Below the pieces are notes generated by a model that saw nothing but the letters and a program-made list of their open reading frames with translations, had not been told where the DNA came from and searched no databases. A program made the position numbers and the translations under genes. From NCBI GenBank assembly GCA_016793505.1, contig JAEULW010000152.1:1-52994 (forward strand): a stretch of DNA of 52,994 nt, written 5' to 3'. The stretch's first letter is position 1, and each line of letters starts with the position of its first letter. Below are positions 19,992-28,571 of this stretch, piece after piece. Source of the DNA: Methylobacteriaceae bacterium. GTDB taxonomy: Bacteria; Pseudomonadota; Alphaproteobacteria; Rhizobiales; Beijerinckiaceae.

Positions 19992-21851
19992 TCAGGCGAA
20001 GGCGCGCGTCGCCGCCTCGACGCCGGCGACCGAGACCAGACGCGAGGTCAGTTCGCAGGTCAGCACCAGATCGTCGGCCGCCGCCGCGTCGACGAAGCGC
20101 GGCACGTCGACGAAGGGCGCCAGCGCCTGCGAGGCGCGGATCAGTTCGAGCGCGCGCGCCGTGTTCTCGCGCAGGAACCAGTGGCCGACCCAGCGGAAAC
20201 CCTGCTTCTCGCGCCGCCATTGCGTCGGCAGCGGCCGAAAGGCGTCGTAGCAGCGGCGCAATTCGTGCTTGTTCCACGGCCCGTGGAACTTGGCCGCGTA
20301 GCCTGTCCCCATGAACGGGGCAAGGCGGTGATCGAGGAACGGGCTGCGGTTCTCGATCGACGACATCATGGCGTTGCGGTCGTTCTGCCAGATCCATTCG
20401 GCGAGGCGTCCCTCGACGACGTCCGTCACCAGCGCCTCCTGCAACGACCCGGAAAATTCGAGCAGCGGATCGCGGAACGGCGCGGCGAGCATGTCGGGCG
20501 TGCAGAAATGCGCCCAGTCCGGCGTCGGCGGCGCCGGCGGGCGACGCGCCGCGGCGAGCGCGAGCCCCGTTCGTCCCGCCGCGGCGATCAGAGGATCGTC
20601 GGCGTTTTCGCCCAGGCTTCGCGCCAGCCACGCCGCATCGCCGGCGCGCACCGCGTCGGCGACCGCGAAGCGATAATACCGGTCCCAATAGCCGCCGAAG
20701 ACCTCGTCGGCGCCGGTGCCGTCGAGCACGACCGGCACGCCGTCGCCGGCGATGGCGTCGTACATCTCCGCCATCGCCATCGAGTTGCCGAGCAGCGGGA
20801 AAGGCTTTGCCTGATGCGCGCACATCTTCAGAAAGCGATCGAAGCTCGAAGCGCCATAGTCGAGCCGGATGGTGCGCGCCGCGACGGACAGGTCTGCGAC
20901 GCAGCGCTGCGCATAGTCCGCGTCGTCCGACGTGCCGGTGTCGCCGATATAGCAATGCACCTGTTCGTGCAGACCGCGCGCGACCAGCACGGAAAGGATC
21001 AGCGAACTGTCGACGCCGCCGGACAGCAACAGGCCGACGGGACGATCGGACAGCAGCCGATCGCTCACCGCGGCGGCGAGCATCTCCGGCAGGTCTTCCT
21101 CGAGCCTCGCTGGCGCAGGCGCGTCCTGTATGGCCTCCGCAAAGCTGTAGTAGGGCTTTTCGACCATCGTCCAGGCCGTGAGGTCGAAGGTCAGCGCTGA
21201 GCCCGGACGCACCTGTCGCAGCCCGTCCAGATGCGTGGATGAGTCGGCGCGCGGGAAAAGAAAATTGTGGCGCAGGAAACTCGCCACGTCGGCCGGATCG
21301 AGCGACGGCGCGCGACCGAGCCAGGCGTAGATCGCCGACGGCTCCGAGGCCAAGCAGAGCGTGTCGGCGTCGAGGTGATAGAAGAGCGGTTTCTTGCCGT
21401 AGCGGTCGCGGGCGGCGATCACCCGCGCGTGGCGCTCGTCGAAGGCGCAGAACGCCCACATGCCGTTCAGCTCCGGCAGGCAGGCGGGGCCGAGCCTGTC
21501 GATGAGGCGCGCCAGAAGCTCGGTGTCGCCCGTCGTGGCGAAAGCCGCGTCGGCGGCGAAGCGCTGCTGTTTCAGGTCTCGGTAGTTGTAGATCTCGCCA
21601 TTGTAGACGAGGCGGACGGCGCCGGCATGGAACGGCTGGTCGGAGCGATGCGCCGGGTCGAGGATCGACAGCCGCGCATGCGCGAGGCCGACATGGACAG
21701 GCGTCGCGCCGAACCAGCCTTGCACGCGCGTCGTCGCGATCTCGACGCCGGAAGCGTCCGGCCCGCGGTGGCGCAGCCGGTCGAGCGCGGCGCGCAGGCG
21801 CTCCGGATCGACCGGCCGGCCGCGCGAAAAGACGGCGAAGACACCGCACAT
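19992..21851 (-). CDS. asnB: Asparagine synthase, glutamine-hydrolyzing
   Basis: Predicted 619-residue cytoplasmic enzyme making Asn from Asp, Gln and ATP. After the initiator Met the N-terminal nucleophile Cys2 starts the class II glutaminase domain (MCGVFAVFS; also RHRGPD and YNGEIYNY). The synthetase domain has the PPi-loop SGGVDSS at about residue 277, and GADEVFGGYW and ENRSPFLDHRL further on. Because Cys2 must follow Met, the start is fixed at 21851 even though the frame is open upstream through the tRNA gene. It lies 116 bp downstream of tRNA-Thr on the same strand, with no functional neighbour. Members of this family also occur in polysaccharide loci, so a side role cannot be excluded. 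Confidence 0.93.
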   Translation of the reverse strand: MCGVFAVFSRGRPVDPERLRAALDRLRHRGPDASGVEIATTRVQGWFGATPVHVGLAHARLSILDPAHRSDQPFHAGAVRLVYNGEIYNYRDLKQQRFAADAAFATTGDTELLARLIDRLGPACLPELNGMWAFCAFDERHARVIAARDRYGKKPLFYHLDADTLCLASEPSAIYAWLGRAPSLDPADVASFLRHNFLFPRADSSTHLDGLRQVRPGSALTFDLTAWTMVEKPYYSFAEAIQDAPAPARLEEDLPEMLAAAVSDRLLSDRPVGLLLSGGVDSSLILSVLVARGLHEQVHCYIGDTGTSDDADYAQRCVADLSVAARTIRLDYGASSFDRFLKMCAHQAKPFPLLGNSMAMAEMYDAIAGDGVPVVLDGTGADEVFGGYWDRYYRFAVADAVRAGDAAWLARSLGENADDPLIAAAGRTGLALAAARRPPAPPTPDWAHFCTPDMLAAPFRDPLLEFSGSLQEALVTDVVEGRLAEWIWQNDRNAMMSSIENRSPFLDHRLAPFMGTGYAAKFHGPWNKHELRRCYDAFRPLPTQWRREKQGFRWVGHWFLRENTARALELIRASQALAPFVDVPRFVDAAAADDLVLTCELTSRLVSVAGVEAATRAFA

Positions 21852-21967
21852 CGATCGATTTTTCCCCGCCCGTCGCCGCAGGCGGCATCCTAGGCCCGGC
21901 GTTGGCCCATGGCGACGTCCGTCACGCGCACGGCGCAGAATTCCCGGCGGCGCGAGCGCGGCAAGGC

Positions 21968-22042
<75 letters not shown>

Positions 22043-22191
22043 ATCCCTCCGCCGTCGGTGAGGCGGCGCGAGCGGGCGCTATGTGCCACAGGGGCCGGCG
22101 CAGGGCAAGCCGCCGGCCGCGGCCCGCCCTTGCCCCGCCCGGGCGATCTGCCTAGAAGCGTCGCCGGACCCGACCGCCCTCTCGACTCGCG

Positions 22192-22389
22192 ATGAGCGCA
22201 CCGCCCAAGGACCCTGCTGCGCCCGATCGCCACGCCGCGACGGCCGATGAGGCGCGCCGGCGCCGCCTCGCCGAGGCGTTGCGCGAGAATCTGAGGCGCC
22301 GCAAGGCGCAGACGCGCGGCCGGCGCGAACAGGCGACGGACGCGGCGGCGCCCGGGCCGCAGCGCCCCGCTGACGACGGCGCGGCCTGA
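22192..22389 (+). CDS. Small conserved-type hypothetical protein upstream of murA
   Basis: Predicted 65-residue, highly charged protein. A central Arg/Lys/Glu-rich helix ([19 protein letters not shown]) is flanked by Pro/Ala-rich tails. I recall similar short proteins upstream of murA in Rhizobiales, which supports it as real. There is no strong ribosome-binding site before the ATG at 22192, and other short frames in GC-rich DNA look similar. It ends 24 bp before murA, so it could be co-transcribed. Function unknown. Confidence 0.6.
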   Translation: MSAPPKDPAAPDRHAATADEARRRRLAEALRENLRRRKAQTRGRREQATDAAAPGPQRPADDGAA

Positions 22390-22413
22390 CCGGTCGCCCG
22401 CCAAGGAGAGATC

Positions 22414-23709
22414 ATGGATCGCATTCGCATCGTCGGCGGCCGCCCGCTCGTGGGGCGCATCCCGATCTCCGGCGCCAAGAACGCCGCCCTGCCGCTGATG
22501 ATCGCCAGCCTGCTCACCGATCGCAAGCTGACGCTGGAGAACCTGCCGCGTCTCGCCGACGTCGGCGCGCTGACGCGCATCCTCGGCAATCACGGCGTCG
22601 ACTATTCGATCGACGGCAAGCGCAAGGGCGAGGGCGAGATCGCCGGCCAGACCGTGCATCTCGAGGCCCGCGCCATCGTCGACACCACCGCGCCCTACGA
22701 ACTCGTCTCGCGCATGCGCGCCAGCTTCTGGGTCATCGCCCCGCTCATCGCCCGCATGGGCGAGGCGCGCGTCTCGCTGCCCGGCGGCTGCGCCATCGGC
22801 ACGCGCCCGGTCGATCTGCTGCTGATGGCGCTCGAGCGGCTCGGCGCGCAGATCGACATCGAGGCCGGCTATGTCGTGGCGCGCGCCCCGCGCGGGCTCA
22901 AAGGGGCGGAGATCGACTTCCCGAAGGTGACGGTCGGCGGCACCCATGTGGCGCTGATGGCGGCGACGCTGGCGCAGGGAACCACCGTCATCCACAACGC
23001 CGCGCGCGAGCCGGAGGTCGGCGACCTCGCCGCCTGCCTGACCAAGATGGGCGCGCGCATCTCCGGGGCGGGAACCGCGACGATCGAGGTCGAGGGCGTC
23101 GCGCGGCTCGGCGGGGCGAGCCACGCCGTACTGCCGGACCGCATCGAGACCGGCACCTATGCGATGGCGGTGGCGATGACCGGCGGCGACGTGCTGCTCG
23201 AAGGCGCCCGCGCCGATCTCCTGCAGGCCGCGCTCGACGCCGTCTCGGCGGCCGGCGCGACGGTCGTCAGCGAGGCGGGCGGCGTCCGGGTGACGCGCAA
23301 CGGCGGGCCGATCCGCCCGGTCGACGTGACGACCGAGCCCTTCCCCGGTTTTCCGACCGATCTGCAGGCGCAGTTCATGGCGCTGATGACCCGCGCCGCG
23401 GGCGTCTCGCGCATCCGCGAAACGATCTTCGAAAACCGCTTCATGCATGTCCAGGAGCTGGCCCGGCTCGGCGCGCATATCCGACTCGACGGCGACACCG
23501 CCCTCGTCGAGGGCGTGCCCGTGCTGAAGGGCGCGCCCGTCATGGCGACCGATCTGCGCGCCTCCGTCTCGCTCGTCATCGCCGCGCTGGCGGCGGAAGG
23601 CGAGACGATCGTCAACCGCGTCTACCATCTCGATCGCGGCTTCGAGCACCTGGAAAAGAAGCTCGGCGCCTGCAATGCGGACGTCGAAAGGCTGAGCAAC
23701 CCGGGCTGA
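22414..23709 (+). CDS. murA: UDP-N-acetylglucosamine 1-carboxyvinyltransferase
   Basis: Predicted 431-residue cytoplasmic enzyme that adds enolpyruvate from PEP to UDP-GlcNAc, the first committed step of peptidoglycan synthesis and the target of fosfomycin. The N-terminus ([20 protein letters not shown]) and the catalytic loop [13 protein letters not shown], with Cys126 matching Cys115 of E. coli, are present. Cys rather than Asp at this position predicts fosfomycin sensitivity at the target level. The ATG at 22414 follows AAGGAGA at seven bases. A normal, intact essential gene. Confidence 0.98.
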   Translation: MDRIRIVGGRPLVGRIPISGAKNAALPLMIASLLTDRKLTLENLPRLADVGALTRILGNHGVDYSIDGKRKGEGEIAGQTVHLEARAIVDTTAPYELVSRMRASFWVIAPLIARMGEARVSLPGGCAIGTRPVDLLLMALERLGAQIDIEAGYVVARAPRGLKGAEIDFPKVTVGGTHVALMAATLAQGTTVIHNAAREPEVGDLAACLTKMGARISGAGTATIEVEGVARLGGASHAVLPDRIETGTYAMAVAMTGGDVLLEGARADLLQAALDAVSAAGATVVSEAGGVRVTRNGGPIRPVDVTTEPFPGFPTDLQAQFMALMTRAAGVSRIRETIFENRFMHVQELARLGAHIRLDGDTALVEGVPVLKGAPVMATDLRASVSLVIAALAAEGETIVNRVYHLDRGFEHLEKKLGACNADVERLSNPG

Positions 23710-23746
23710 GGCCCGCGGTTCCCGCCGCCGGCGAAAATCTCCTAAA

Positions 23747-23771
23747 GGAACAGCTTGCGCGCGCGCCGGTT
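23747..23771 (+). promoter_or_regulatory. Possible EcfG (general stress) promoter
   Basis: GGAAC (23747-23751), a 16-bp spacer and GGTT (23768-23771) match the alphaproteobacterial EcfG consensus GGAAC-N16/17-CGTT with one mismatch. It lies 49 bp before a CsbD-like gene, a class often under stress control. Confidence 0.4.
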
Positions 23772-23819
23772 GTTCGTGCGAGGGCGGCGCAAGGCCGTCC
23801 GTCACACGGAGACGCGACG

Positions 23820-24035
23820 ATGGGCAGCACGATGGACAAGATCGCCGGCAAGGCCAACGAACTCGCCGGCAAGGCGAAGCAGGCGGTGGGCGAGGCTGTC
23901 GAGTCGCCGCGCCTGCAGGCGGACGGCGCCGCGCAGGAGGCCAAGGGCCACGCCCGGCAGATGGCGGGCGACGCCAAGGACGCCGTGAAGAAGGCGACGC
24001 AGAAGGTCGCGGACGCCGCCAGGCGCAACCTCTGA
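23820..24035 (+). CDS. CsbD-like stress-response protein
   Basis: Predicted 71-residue, Ala/Lys-rich, fully soluble protein. The opening [20 protein letters not shown] is typical of the CsbD family, members of which are induced by general stress in many bacteria; the molecular function is unknown. The ATG at 23820 has GGAG eight bases upstream; a second ATG at 23832 is possible. An EcfG-like promoter lies upstream. It converges with cmk. Confidence 0.85.
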   Translation: MGSTMDKIAGKANELAGKAKQAVGEAVESPRLQADGAAQEAKGHARQMAGDAKDAVKKATQKVADAARRNL

Positions 24036-24070
24036 TCGCTCCGCCAGGACCGACGATCGCTGCGATCAGG

Positions 24071-24092
24071 AGGGCCGGCTCGCGCCGGCCCT
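24071..24092. terminator. Hairpin between convergent CsbD-like gene and cmk
   Basis: AGGGCCGGC and GCCGGCCCT form a perfect 9-bp stem with a 4-nt loop, ending inside the cmk stop codon. There is no U-run on either side, so termination efficiency is uncertain. Confidence 0.5.
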
Positions 24093-24717
24093 ATGGCTTG
24101 CGGGCGCGTTCGACGATGGCGAGCGCCGCCGCGAAGGCGCCCTCGATGTCGAGCGCGCTGGTGTCGAGCGTCGCCGCGTCCGCCGCGGCGAGGAGCGGGG
24201 CGACGGCGCGGCCCGCGTCGCGCGCGTCGCGTTTTCTCACATCGTCGAGAATGGCGGCGTAGTCGACGGGTTCGCCGCGGCGCGCCAGCTCCAGCGCGCG
24301 GCGCTGGGCGCGCGTCTCGGGCGAGGCGGTGACGAAAATCTTCACATCCGCCTGCGGCGCGATGACGGTGCCGATGTCGCGCCCGTCGAGCACCGCCCCG
24401 TCGGGGCGCGCGGCGAAGGCGCGCTGCGCCTCGACCAGCGCGGCGCGCACGCGCGGCATGACCGCGACGAGCGAGGCCGCCTCGCCCATTTCGCGGCCGC
24501 GCAGGCGGCTCTCGTCGAAGTCGGTGAGCGCCAGGCCGCGCGCGGCGGCCTCGGCGGCGGCTTCGTCATCGAGCCGGCGGCCCGCATCGATCAGCGCCAG
24601 CGCGGTCGCGCGATAGAGCAGGCCGGTGTCGAGATGCGGCAACCCGAAATGCGCCGCAAGACGCCGCGCCAGCGTGCCCTTGCCCGAGGCGGCCGGCCCG
24701 TCGATGGCGATGATCAT
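24091..24717 (-). CDS. cmk: Cytidylate kinase
   Basis: Predicted 208-residue cytoplasmic kinase phosphorylating CMP and dCMP with ATP. The P-loop is [10 protein letters not shown]; the NMP-binding motif [11 protein letters not shown] and the lid-region Arg residues (SPETRAQRR) are present. It lies seven bases after aroA on the same strand, the usual aroA-cmk pair. In many relatives rpsA follows cmk; here a convergent CsbD-like gene follows instead. Confidence 0.96.
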   Translation of the reverse strand: MIIAIDGPAASGKGTLARRLAAHFGLPHLDTGLLYRATALALIDAGRRLDDEAAAEAAARGLALTDFDESRLRGREMGEAASLVAVMPRVRAALVEAQRAFAARPDGAVLDGRDIGTVIAPQADVKIFVTASPETRAQRRALELARRGEPVDYAAILDDVRKRDARDAGRAVAPLLAAADAATLDTSALDIEGAFAAALAIVERARKP

Positions 24718-24724
24718 CGCGGCC

Positions 24725-26071
24725 TCAGGAGAATTCGGCGCCGAGCCGCGAAAAATCGTCGCGGAACGACGGATAGCTGGTGGCGATCATCGTCTCGTCG
24801 TCGACCCGCATCGGCTGGCGCGAGGCCATGCCCATGACGAGGAAGCTCATGGCGATGCGATGATCGAGATGGGTGGCGACGAGGCCGCCGCCGCGCGCCT
24901 CGCCATCGCCGCCCTGGACGACGAGATCGTCGCCCTCGATTCTCGCCGCGACGCCGGCGGCGGCGAGGCCTGCGGCGACGGCGGCGAGCCGGTCGGACTC
25001 CTTCACCCGCAATTCGTGCAGGCCGCGCATCCGCGTTTCGCCCTGGGCGAAGGCGGCGGCGACGGCGAGCACGGGATATTCGTCGATCATCGACGGCGCG
25101 CGCGCGGCCGGCACGTCGACGCCTGTCAGCCCGCCGGCGCGCACGCGCAGATCGGCGACCTCCTCGCCGCCTTCGATGCGGCGGTCGAGCAGCGTGATGT
25201 CGGCGCCCATCTCGATCAGCGTCGTCAGCAGGCCGGAGCGCAGCGGATTGGTCATCACGCCCTCGACGACGATGTCCGAGCCCGGCGTGATCAGCGCCGC
25301 GACCAGCGCGAAGGCGGCCGAGGACGGATCGGCCGGCACGACCACCGGCGCCGGGCGCAGCTGCGGCCGGCCCTCGAGCGCAATGCGCCGGCCGCTGTCG
25401 CCCCAAGGTTCGACGGAGACCGCCGCGCCGAAATGGGCGAGCATCTTCTCGGTGTGGTCGCGCGAGGCCTCCTTCTCCATCACCACGGTGCGGCCCGGCG
25501 AATTCAGGCCGGCGAGCAGCACCGCAGACTTGATCTGCGCCGAGGCGACCGGCGTCTCATAGGCGATCGGCGCCGGCTCCGCCGCGCCGGCGAGCAGGAT
25601 CGGGCAACGCCCGCCCTCGCCCTGTTCGAGCACGCGCGCGCCCATCAGCTCGAGCGGATCGAGGATGCGGCGCATCGGCCGTTTGCGCAGCGAGGCGTCG
25701 CCGTCGAATCGCGCTGTGATCGGATGGCCGCCGACGACGCCCATCATCAGCCGCGAGCCGGTGCCGGCGTTGCCGAAGTCGAGCGCGTCGGCCGGGGCCA
25801 GCAGCGAGCCGAGGCCGGCCCCGCGCACCGTCCACAGGCCGGGGCCGCGCCGCTCGATCGCCGCCCCCAGCGCCCGGCAGGCGGCGCCGGTGCGCAGCAC
25901 GTCGTCGCCCTCGAGCAGACCCTCGATAGGCGTCTCGCCGACGCAGAGCAGGCCGAAGATGAAGGCGCGGTGCGAGATCGACTTGTCGCCGGGCGGGCGC
26001 AGCCGGCCGCTGAGGGCGCCGGCGCGTCGCGTTGCGGCGGGGCGGGGCGCGGCGTGCAGGGAGGAAGACAC
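24725..26071 (-). CDS. aroA: 3-phosphoshikimate 1-carboxyvinyltransferase (EPSP synthase)
   Basis: Predicted 448-residue shikimate-pathway enzyme joining PEP and shikimate-3-phosphate. Motifs are [14 protein letters not shown] at the N-terminus, [13 protein letters not shown] in the active site, and [13 protein letters not shown] in the C-terminal half. The start is uncertain: GTG at 26071 gives the N-terminal length usual in rhizobial enzymes, while ATGs at 26116 and 26173 would add 15 or 34 residues. None has a good ribosome-binding site, and the 26173 start would overlap a likely promoter for the divergent gene. It precedes cmk by seven bases. Confidence 0.93.
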   Translation of the reverse strand: MSSSLHAAPRPAATRRAGALSGRLRPPGDKSISHRAFIFGLLCVGETPIEGLLEGDDVLRTGAACRALGAAIERRGPGLWTVRGAGLGSLLAPADALDFGNAGTGSRLMMGVVGGHPITARFDGDASLRKRPMRRILDPLELMGARVLEQGEGGRCPILLAGAAEPAPIAYETPVASAQIKSAVLLAGLNSPGRTVVMEKEASRDHTEKMLAHFGAAVSVEPWGDSGRRIALEGRPQLRPAPVVVPADPSSAAFALVAALITPGSDIVVEGVMTNPLRSGLLTTLIEMGADITLLDRRIEGGEEVADLRVRAGGLTGVDVPAARAPSMIDEYPVLAVAAAFAQGETRMRGLHELRVKESDRLAAVAAGLAAAGVAARIEGDDLVVQGGDGEARGGGLVATHLDHRIAMSFLVMGMASRQPMRVDDETMIATSYPSFRDDFSRLGAEFS

Positions 26072-26166
26072 GGGGCCGACGGCTCTGGTTGCGGTGGGGA
26101 AGGGGGCTCGTAACATGGCCCGGCGCAGCCTGTCGACCGGGCCGCGCGACGGCGACGAAATCCCAT

Positions 26167-26194
26167 TTGACATGCTCCGCGCCCCCGACTAACC
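26167..26194 (+). promoter_or_regulatory. Candidate sigma-70 promoter of the TIGR02300 gene
   Basis: A perfect TTGACA (26167-26172) is followed, after 16 bp, by CTAACC (26189-26194), which fits the loose alphaproteobacterial -10. It is about 45 bp before the GTG start at 26241. Confidence 0.45.
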
Positions 26195-26240
26195 GGAGCG
26201 CCGACCTGACAAGGGCGAACCTCCACAAGGATCCCAGCCG

Positions 26241-26612
26241 GTGGCGAAACCCGAACTCGGCCTGAAGCGCCAGTGCCAGAATTGCGGCGCGAAGTTCTTC
26301 GACCTCAACAAGAGCCCGATCGTCTGCCCGAAATGCGCGACCGTGTTCGTCGCCGCGCCGACGCGCGCCGCGGCGCGGCCCGCCGCCGCCGCCGATGACG
26401 ACGAGCCCGCCGCCGCGCCCGCCACGGCCGAGATCGTGCCGCTCGAGGAGGCCGACGGGCCGGCCGAGAAGGCGGTCGAAGGCGCCGAGGACGACATCGA
26501 CATCGACGACGAGGCCGGCGAGGACGACGCCTTCCTCGAGGAGGAAGAGGAGGAGGACGACGACGTCTCCGACCTCATCGACGGCGACATCGAGTCGGAC
26601 GAGGAAAGCTGA
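26241..26612 (+). CDS. TIGR02300 family protein (zinc-ribbon-like, acidic tail)
   Basis: Predicted 123-residue protein. The N-terminus has two CxxC pairs (CQNCGAKFFD and CPKCATVF), a zinc-ribbon-like knuckle, followed by an Ala/Pro linker and a strongly acidic Asp/Glu tail from about residue 60. This is the layout of the alphaproteobacterial TIGR02300 family of unknown function, which typically sits divergent from aroA as here. It starts with GTG at 26241, with AAGGA nine bases upstream. It may bind a nucleic acid or a basic protein, but there is no direct evidence. Confidence 0.92.
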   Translation: MAKPELGLKRQCQNCGAKFFDLNKSPIVCPKCATVFVAAPTRAAARPAAAADDDEPAAAPATAEIVPLEEADGPAEKAVEGAEDDIDIDDEAGEDDAFLEEEEEEDDDVSDLIDGDIESDEES

Positions 26613-26753
26613 CGCGCGCCGGCGCGAAAGGCGTCGCGCGAGGCTTGTGGAGCCGGCGCGATCCGGCTATATGACCGCGCGCCGCCCGAACGGGCGTCGC
26701 CAAACGCCGTCCGACCCGACCGGACGGAACGACCGGCAAAGCCGGCAAAACGT

Positions 26754-26829
<76 letters not shown>

Positions 26830-27226
26830 ACCACAATTCATTGATACAATTGTTTTTTCGAAGCTCCCGCTGTCCCGCTTCGTCGGCGGGTCAGCGCTCG
26901 CGTTCGGCTGGACCCTGCAAGTCTGAGACGGTCTTCGTGGACCTTTCGCCGCGCGTCCGCCGTCCGTCTCTGCGGCGGATTTTTCATTTTCCGTCGGCGA
27001 GAGTCTTGTCGCGCAGCCAGACCGGTTCGCGCTTTCGCAGACCGGTTCGATTGCTGCAGGCTCGGTCCGCTCGCGAGGTCACGACTCGCCGTCGCCCGGC
27101 GAAGATCACGTCGCGTGATCGCGTCTGGCGGTTCGCCGATGCGCGCTGCACGGGGCGTTGAAGACGAGGACCGCGTCGACACGATCGACTGAGGTCGAGC
27201 GAGGGACGTTGCTGAGCAGCGCCGCG
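26830..27226. other. Gene-free stretch downstream of tRNA-Ala
   Basis: I see no convincing gene in these 397 bases; the open frames present have no family features. The stretch contains a terminator-like hairpin (26956-26984) and a 12-bp direct repeat, CAGACCGGTTCG, at 27018-27029 and 27038-27049. Base use looks less regular than in the flanking genes, consistent with eroded sequence. Confidence 0.5.
26956..26984 (+). terminator. Rho-independent terminator-like hairpin
   Basis: TCCGCCG (26956-26962) pairs with CGGCGGA (26973-26979) across a 10-nt loop and is followed by TTTTT. It lies 127 bp past tRNA-Ala and could end that transcript. Confidence 0.6.
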
Positions 27227-27602
27227 TCAGCCCGGCCGCGTCATTCCGAGCGCCGCCCATTGATCGTCGAAACCGGGCGGCAGGTCGACGAGGCGCGAGA
27301 CGCCGTGGCCGCGCGGCAGGCGCCCGGCGCAGGCCGCCTCGATCAGTCGCGGATCGAGGAAGGCGAGCGACAGCGCCATGCGGATCGAACGTTCGGTCCT
27401 GCCCTCGCGCTCGGCCAGGGCGGCGATGCCGACGACATTGCCGGCGATGAGGTCCTCGACCCAGCGCCGCGCCGGCCCTGAGCCAGCGAGCGCGCGACAG
27501 AGGAGCGATAGCGCGCGCCCTGCTTGATCGCGTAGCTCGGCGAATAGCCCTCGCCCTCCGGCGTGAACAGCCTGGCCTTCAGCAGGGCGCTGGAGTTGGA
27601 AA
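27227..27602 (-). pseudogene. Serine site-specific recombinase remnant (C-terminal, frameshifted)
   Basis: Two frames on the minus strand carry pieces of one large serine recombinase. The first piece (27602 down to about 27485) reads SNSSALLKARLFTPEGEGY and then SPSYAIKQGARYRSSVARSL, as in the zinc-ribbon region. The second frame (about 27485 down to 27227) reads RWVEDLIAGNVVGIAALAER and ends in GRLPRGHGVSRLVDLP, as in the extreme C-terminus. The frame change, and the apparent loss of roughly a hundred residues usually found between them, make this a pseudogene. The catalytic N-terminus is absent: the sequence stops where the IS-like end begins at 27603. Confidence 0.72.
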
Positions 27603-27835
27603 TGACCCGGTCTCCCGGACACCCTTGAAGTCATGTTCTGGAGTGTTCCGTGGCCCGTTTTCTAAGAGTCTGCCCGCCGGTGTTCCGGCGGCAGTTGGTC
27701 AAGTTGGTTCGTTCGGGCCGAACGCTCGATGAGTTGTCGCGGGAGTTCGAGCCGACTGCGCAATCCATCATGAATCGGGCCCGTCAGGCCGGGCGCGACG
27801 ACGGCAAGCGGACCGACAGCCCGAAGACAGCATGA
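27603..27835 (+). mobile_element. Left-end fragment of an IS3-type insertion sequence
   Basis: The fragment begins TGACCCGGTCTCCCGGACAC, a typical IS3-family-like terminal sequence starting with TGA. It carries the start of an orfA-type transposase gene. It abuts the recombinase remnant exactly, so it probably inserted into that gene. orfB, the rest of orfA and the right end are missing. Confidence 0.62.
27650..27835 (+). pseudogene. Truncated IS3-type transposase OrfA
   Basis: The 61 residues starting at GTG include VFRRQLVKLVRSGRTLDELS and REFEPTAQSI, the helix-turn-helix region of an IS3-family OrfA. The sequence breaks off after RDDGKRTDSPKTA, where intact proteins continue into a leucine-zipper segment. 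A few residues near the start (FLRVC) look inserted. No programmed-frameshift region or OrfB follows, so no active transposase can be made. Confidence 0.7.
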
Positions 27836-27990
27836 AGCGGCTGAGCGTCGAGTTCGGAAGCCACGCAGCGTGGGCGTTGACGTCCGATGGGGATCGGCGG
27901 CGCTTTCAGCGGAGCGGTGGCGCGGACTTCAGGCGCAGCAGCAGGATAACCTATAGGCTGCGTCAACGTGACGTCTCTGCTAAGACCATC

Positions 27991-28281
27991 ATGATGCTCG
28001 GAGACGCCATCGTCTGCAGCTCCCATACGATAAGCGGCGTCCTGCCCGGGAGCGCCGTGCCGGCGCGCCATGGGTTTCGCAAGCGCGTCGCGGCCTGCGC
28101 GGCAGCCGGCTACTCCGGACTATGTCTCCACTATCGGGATTATCGAGACCTGCGGGCGCACGGTTGGAGCGACGCGGAGCTAGCACGCATCCTGCATGAG
28201 AATGCGATGCGCGACGTCGGTGTCGAGTTCCTCACGGACTGGTTTCTGGAGGGAGCCGAGGCCGAGGCGGCGCGCCGGTGA
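27991..28281 (+). pseudogene. 5' fragment of a sugar-phosphate isomerase/epimerase-like (TIM barrel) gene
   Basis: The frame from ATG 27991 or 27994 reads LGDAIVCSSHTISG, then FRKRVAACAAAGYSGLCLHY and later DVGVEFLTDWF. This resembles the first two beta-alpha units of xylose-isomerase-like TIM barrels. About 95 residues remain, against roughly 270-300 in intact proteins. It stops right where sequence from an MFS transporter begins, so a deletion has fused the two. The 155 bases before it (27836-27990) hold no feature I recognise beyond short palindromes. Confidence 0.6.
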
Positions 28282-28511
28282 TCATCTCCCTCGCCGAGGT
28301 CTTCCCCGTCGAGGTGCGCGCCACCGGCATGTCGCTCGTCTATGCGCTCGGCGTGGCGATCTTCGGCGGGTTCGGCCAGTTCATCGTGACCTGGCTGATC
28401 GCCGCCACGGGCAGCCCGATCGCGCCGGCCTGGTATGTCATGGCCTGCTGCGCGGCGACGTTGCTCGCCCTGCGCGGCACGCCGGAGACGGCGCGCACCA
28501 ATCTGCTCTGA
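28278..28511 (+). pseudogene. 3' fragment of an MFS transporter gene
   Basis: The frame encodes AEVFPVEVRATGMSLVYALG and AIFGGFGQFIVTWLIAATGS, followed by one more helix. This is the last third of a metabolite:H+ symporter-type MFS protein (AEVFP-RVRATG is the conserved loop). The first nine or so helices are absent. A GTG at 28278 opens the frame, but the product of about 77 residues would not make a transporter. Confidence 0.68.
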
Positions 28512-28523
28512 ATCGATACGCGG

Positions 28524-28545
28524 CGCGAGGGCCCCGGCTCTCGCG
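28524..28545 (+). other. Hairpin before the M20 amidohydrolase gene
   Basis: CGCGAGGGC and GCTCTCGCG form a 9-bp stem (one G-U pair) with a 4-nt loop, between the MFS remnant stop and the start at 28572. It may be the old MFS terminator or a leader structure; it has no U-run. Confidence 0.35.
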
Positions 28546-28571
28546 TCGCCGACCCGGAGAAAGGCTGCGCG

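Noticed and set aside
27043-27052. CGGTTCGATT, a copy of part of the tRNA-Ala T-loop (26804-26813), as an att duplicate
   Set aside because: Only 10 bp match, and the shared bases are the generic T-loop. A real attachment repeat would extend to the tRNA 3' end.
26838-27260. Open frame of about 140 codons on the minus strand after tRNA-Ala
   Set aside because: Composition is Arg/Ser/Ala-rich with no recognisable domain, and it overlaps a terminator-like hairpin and repeats. Not supported as a gene.
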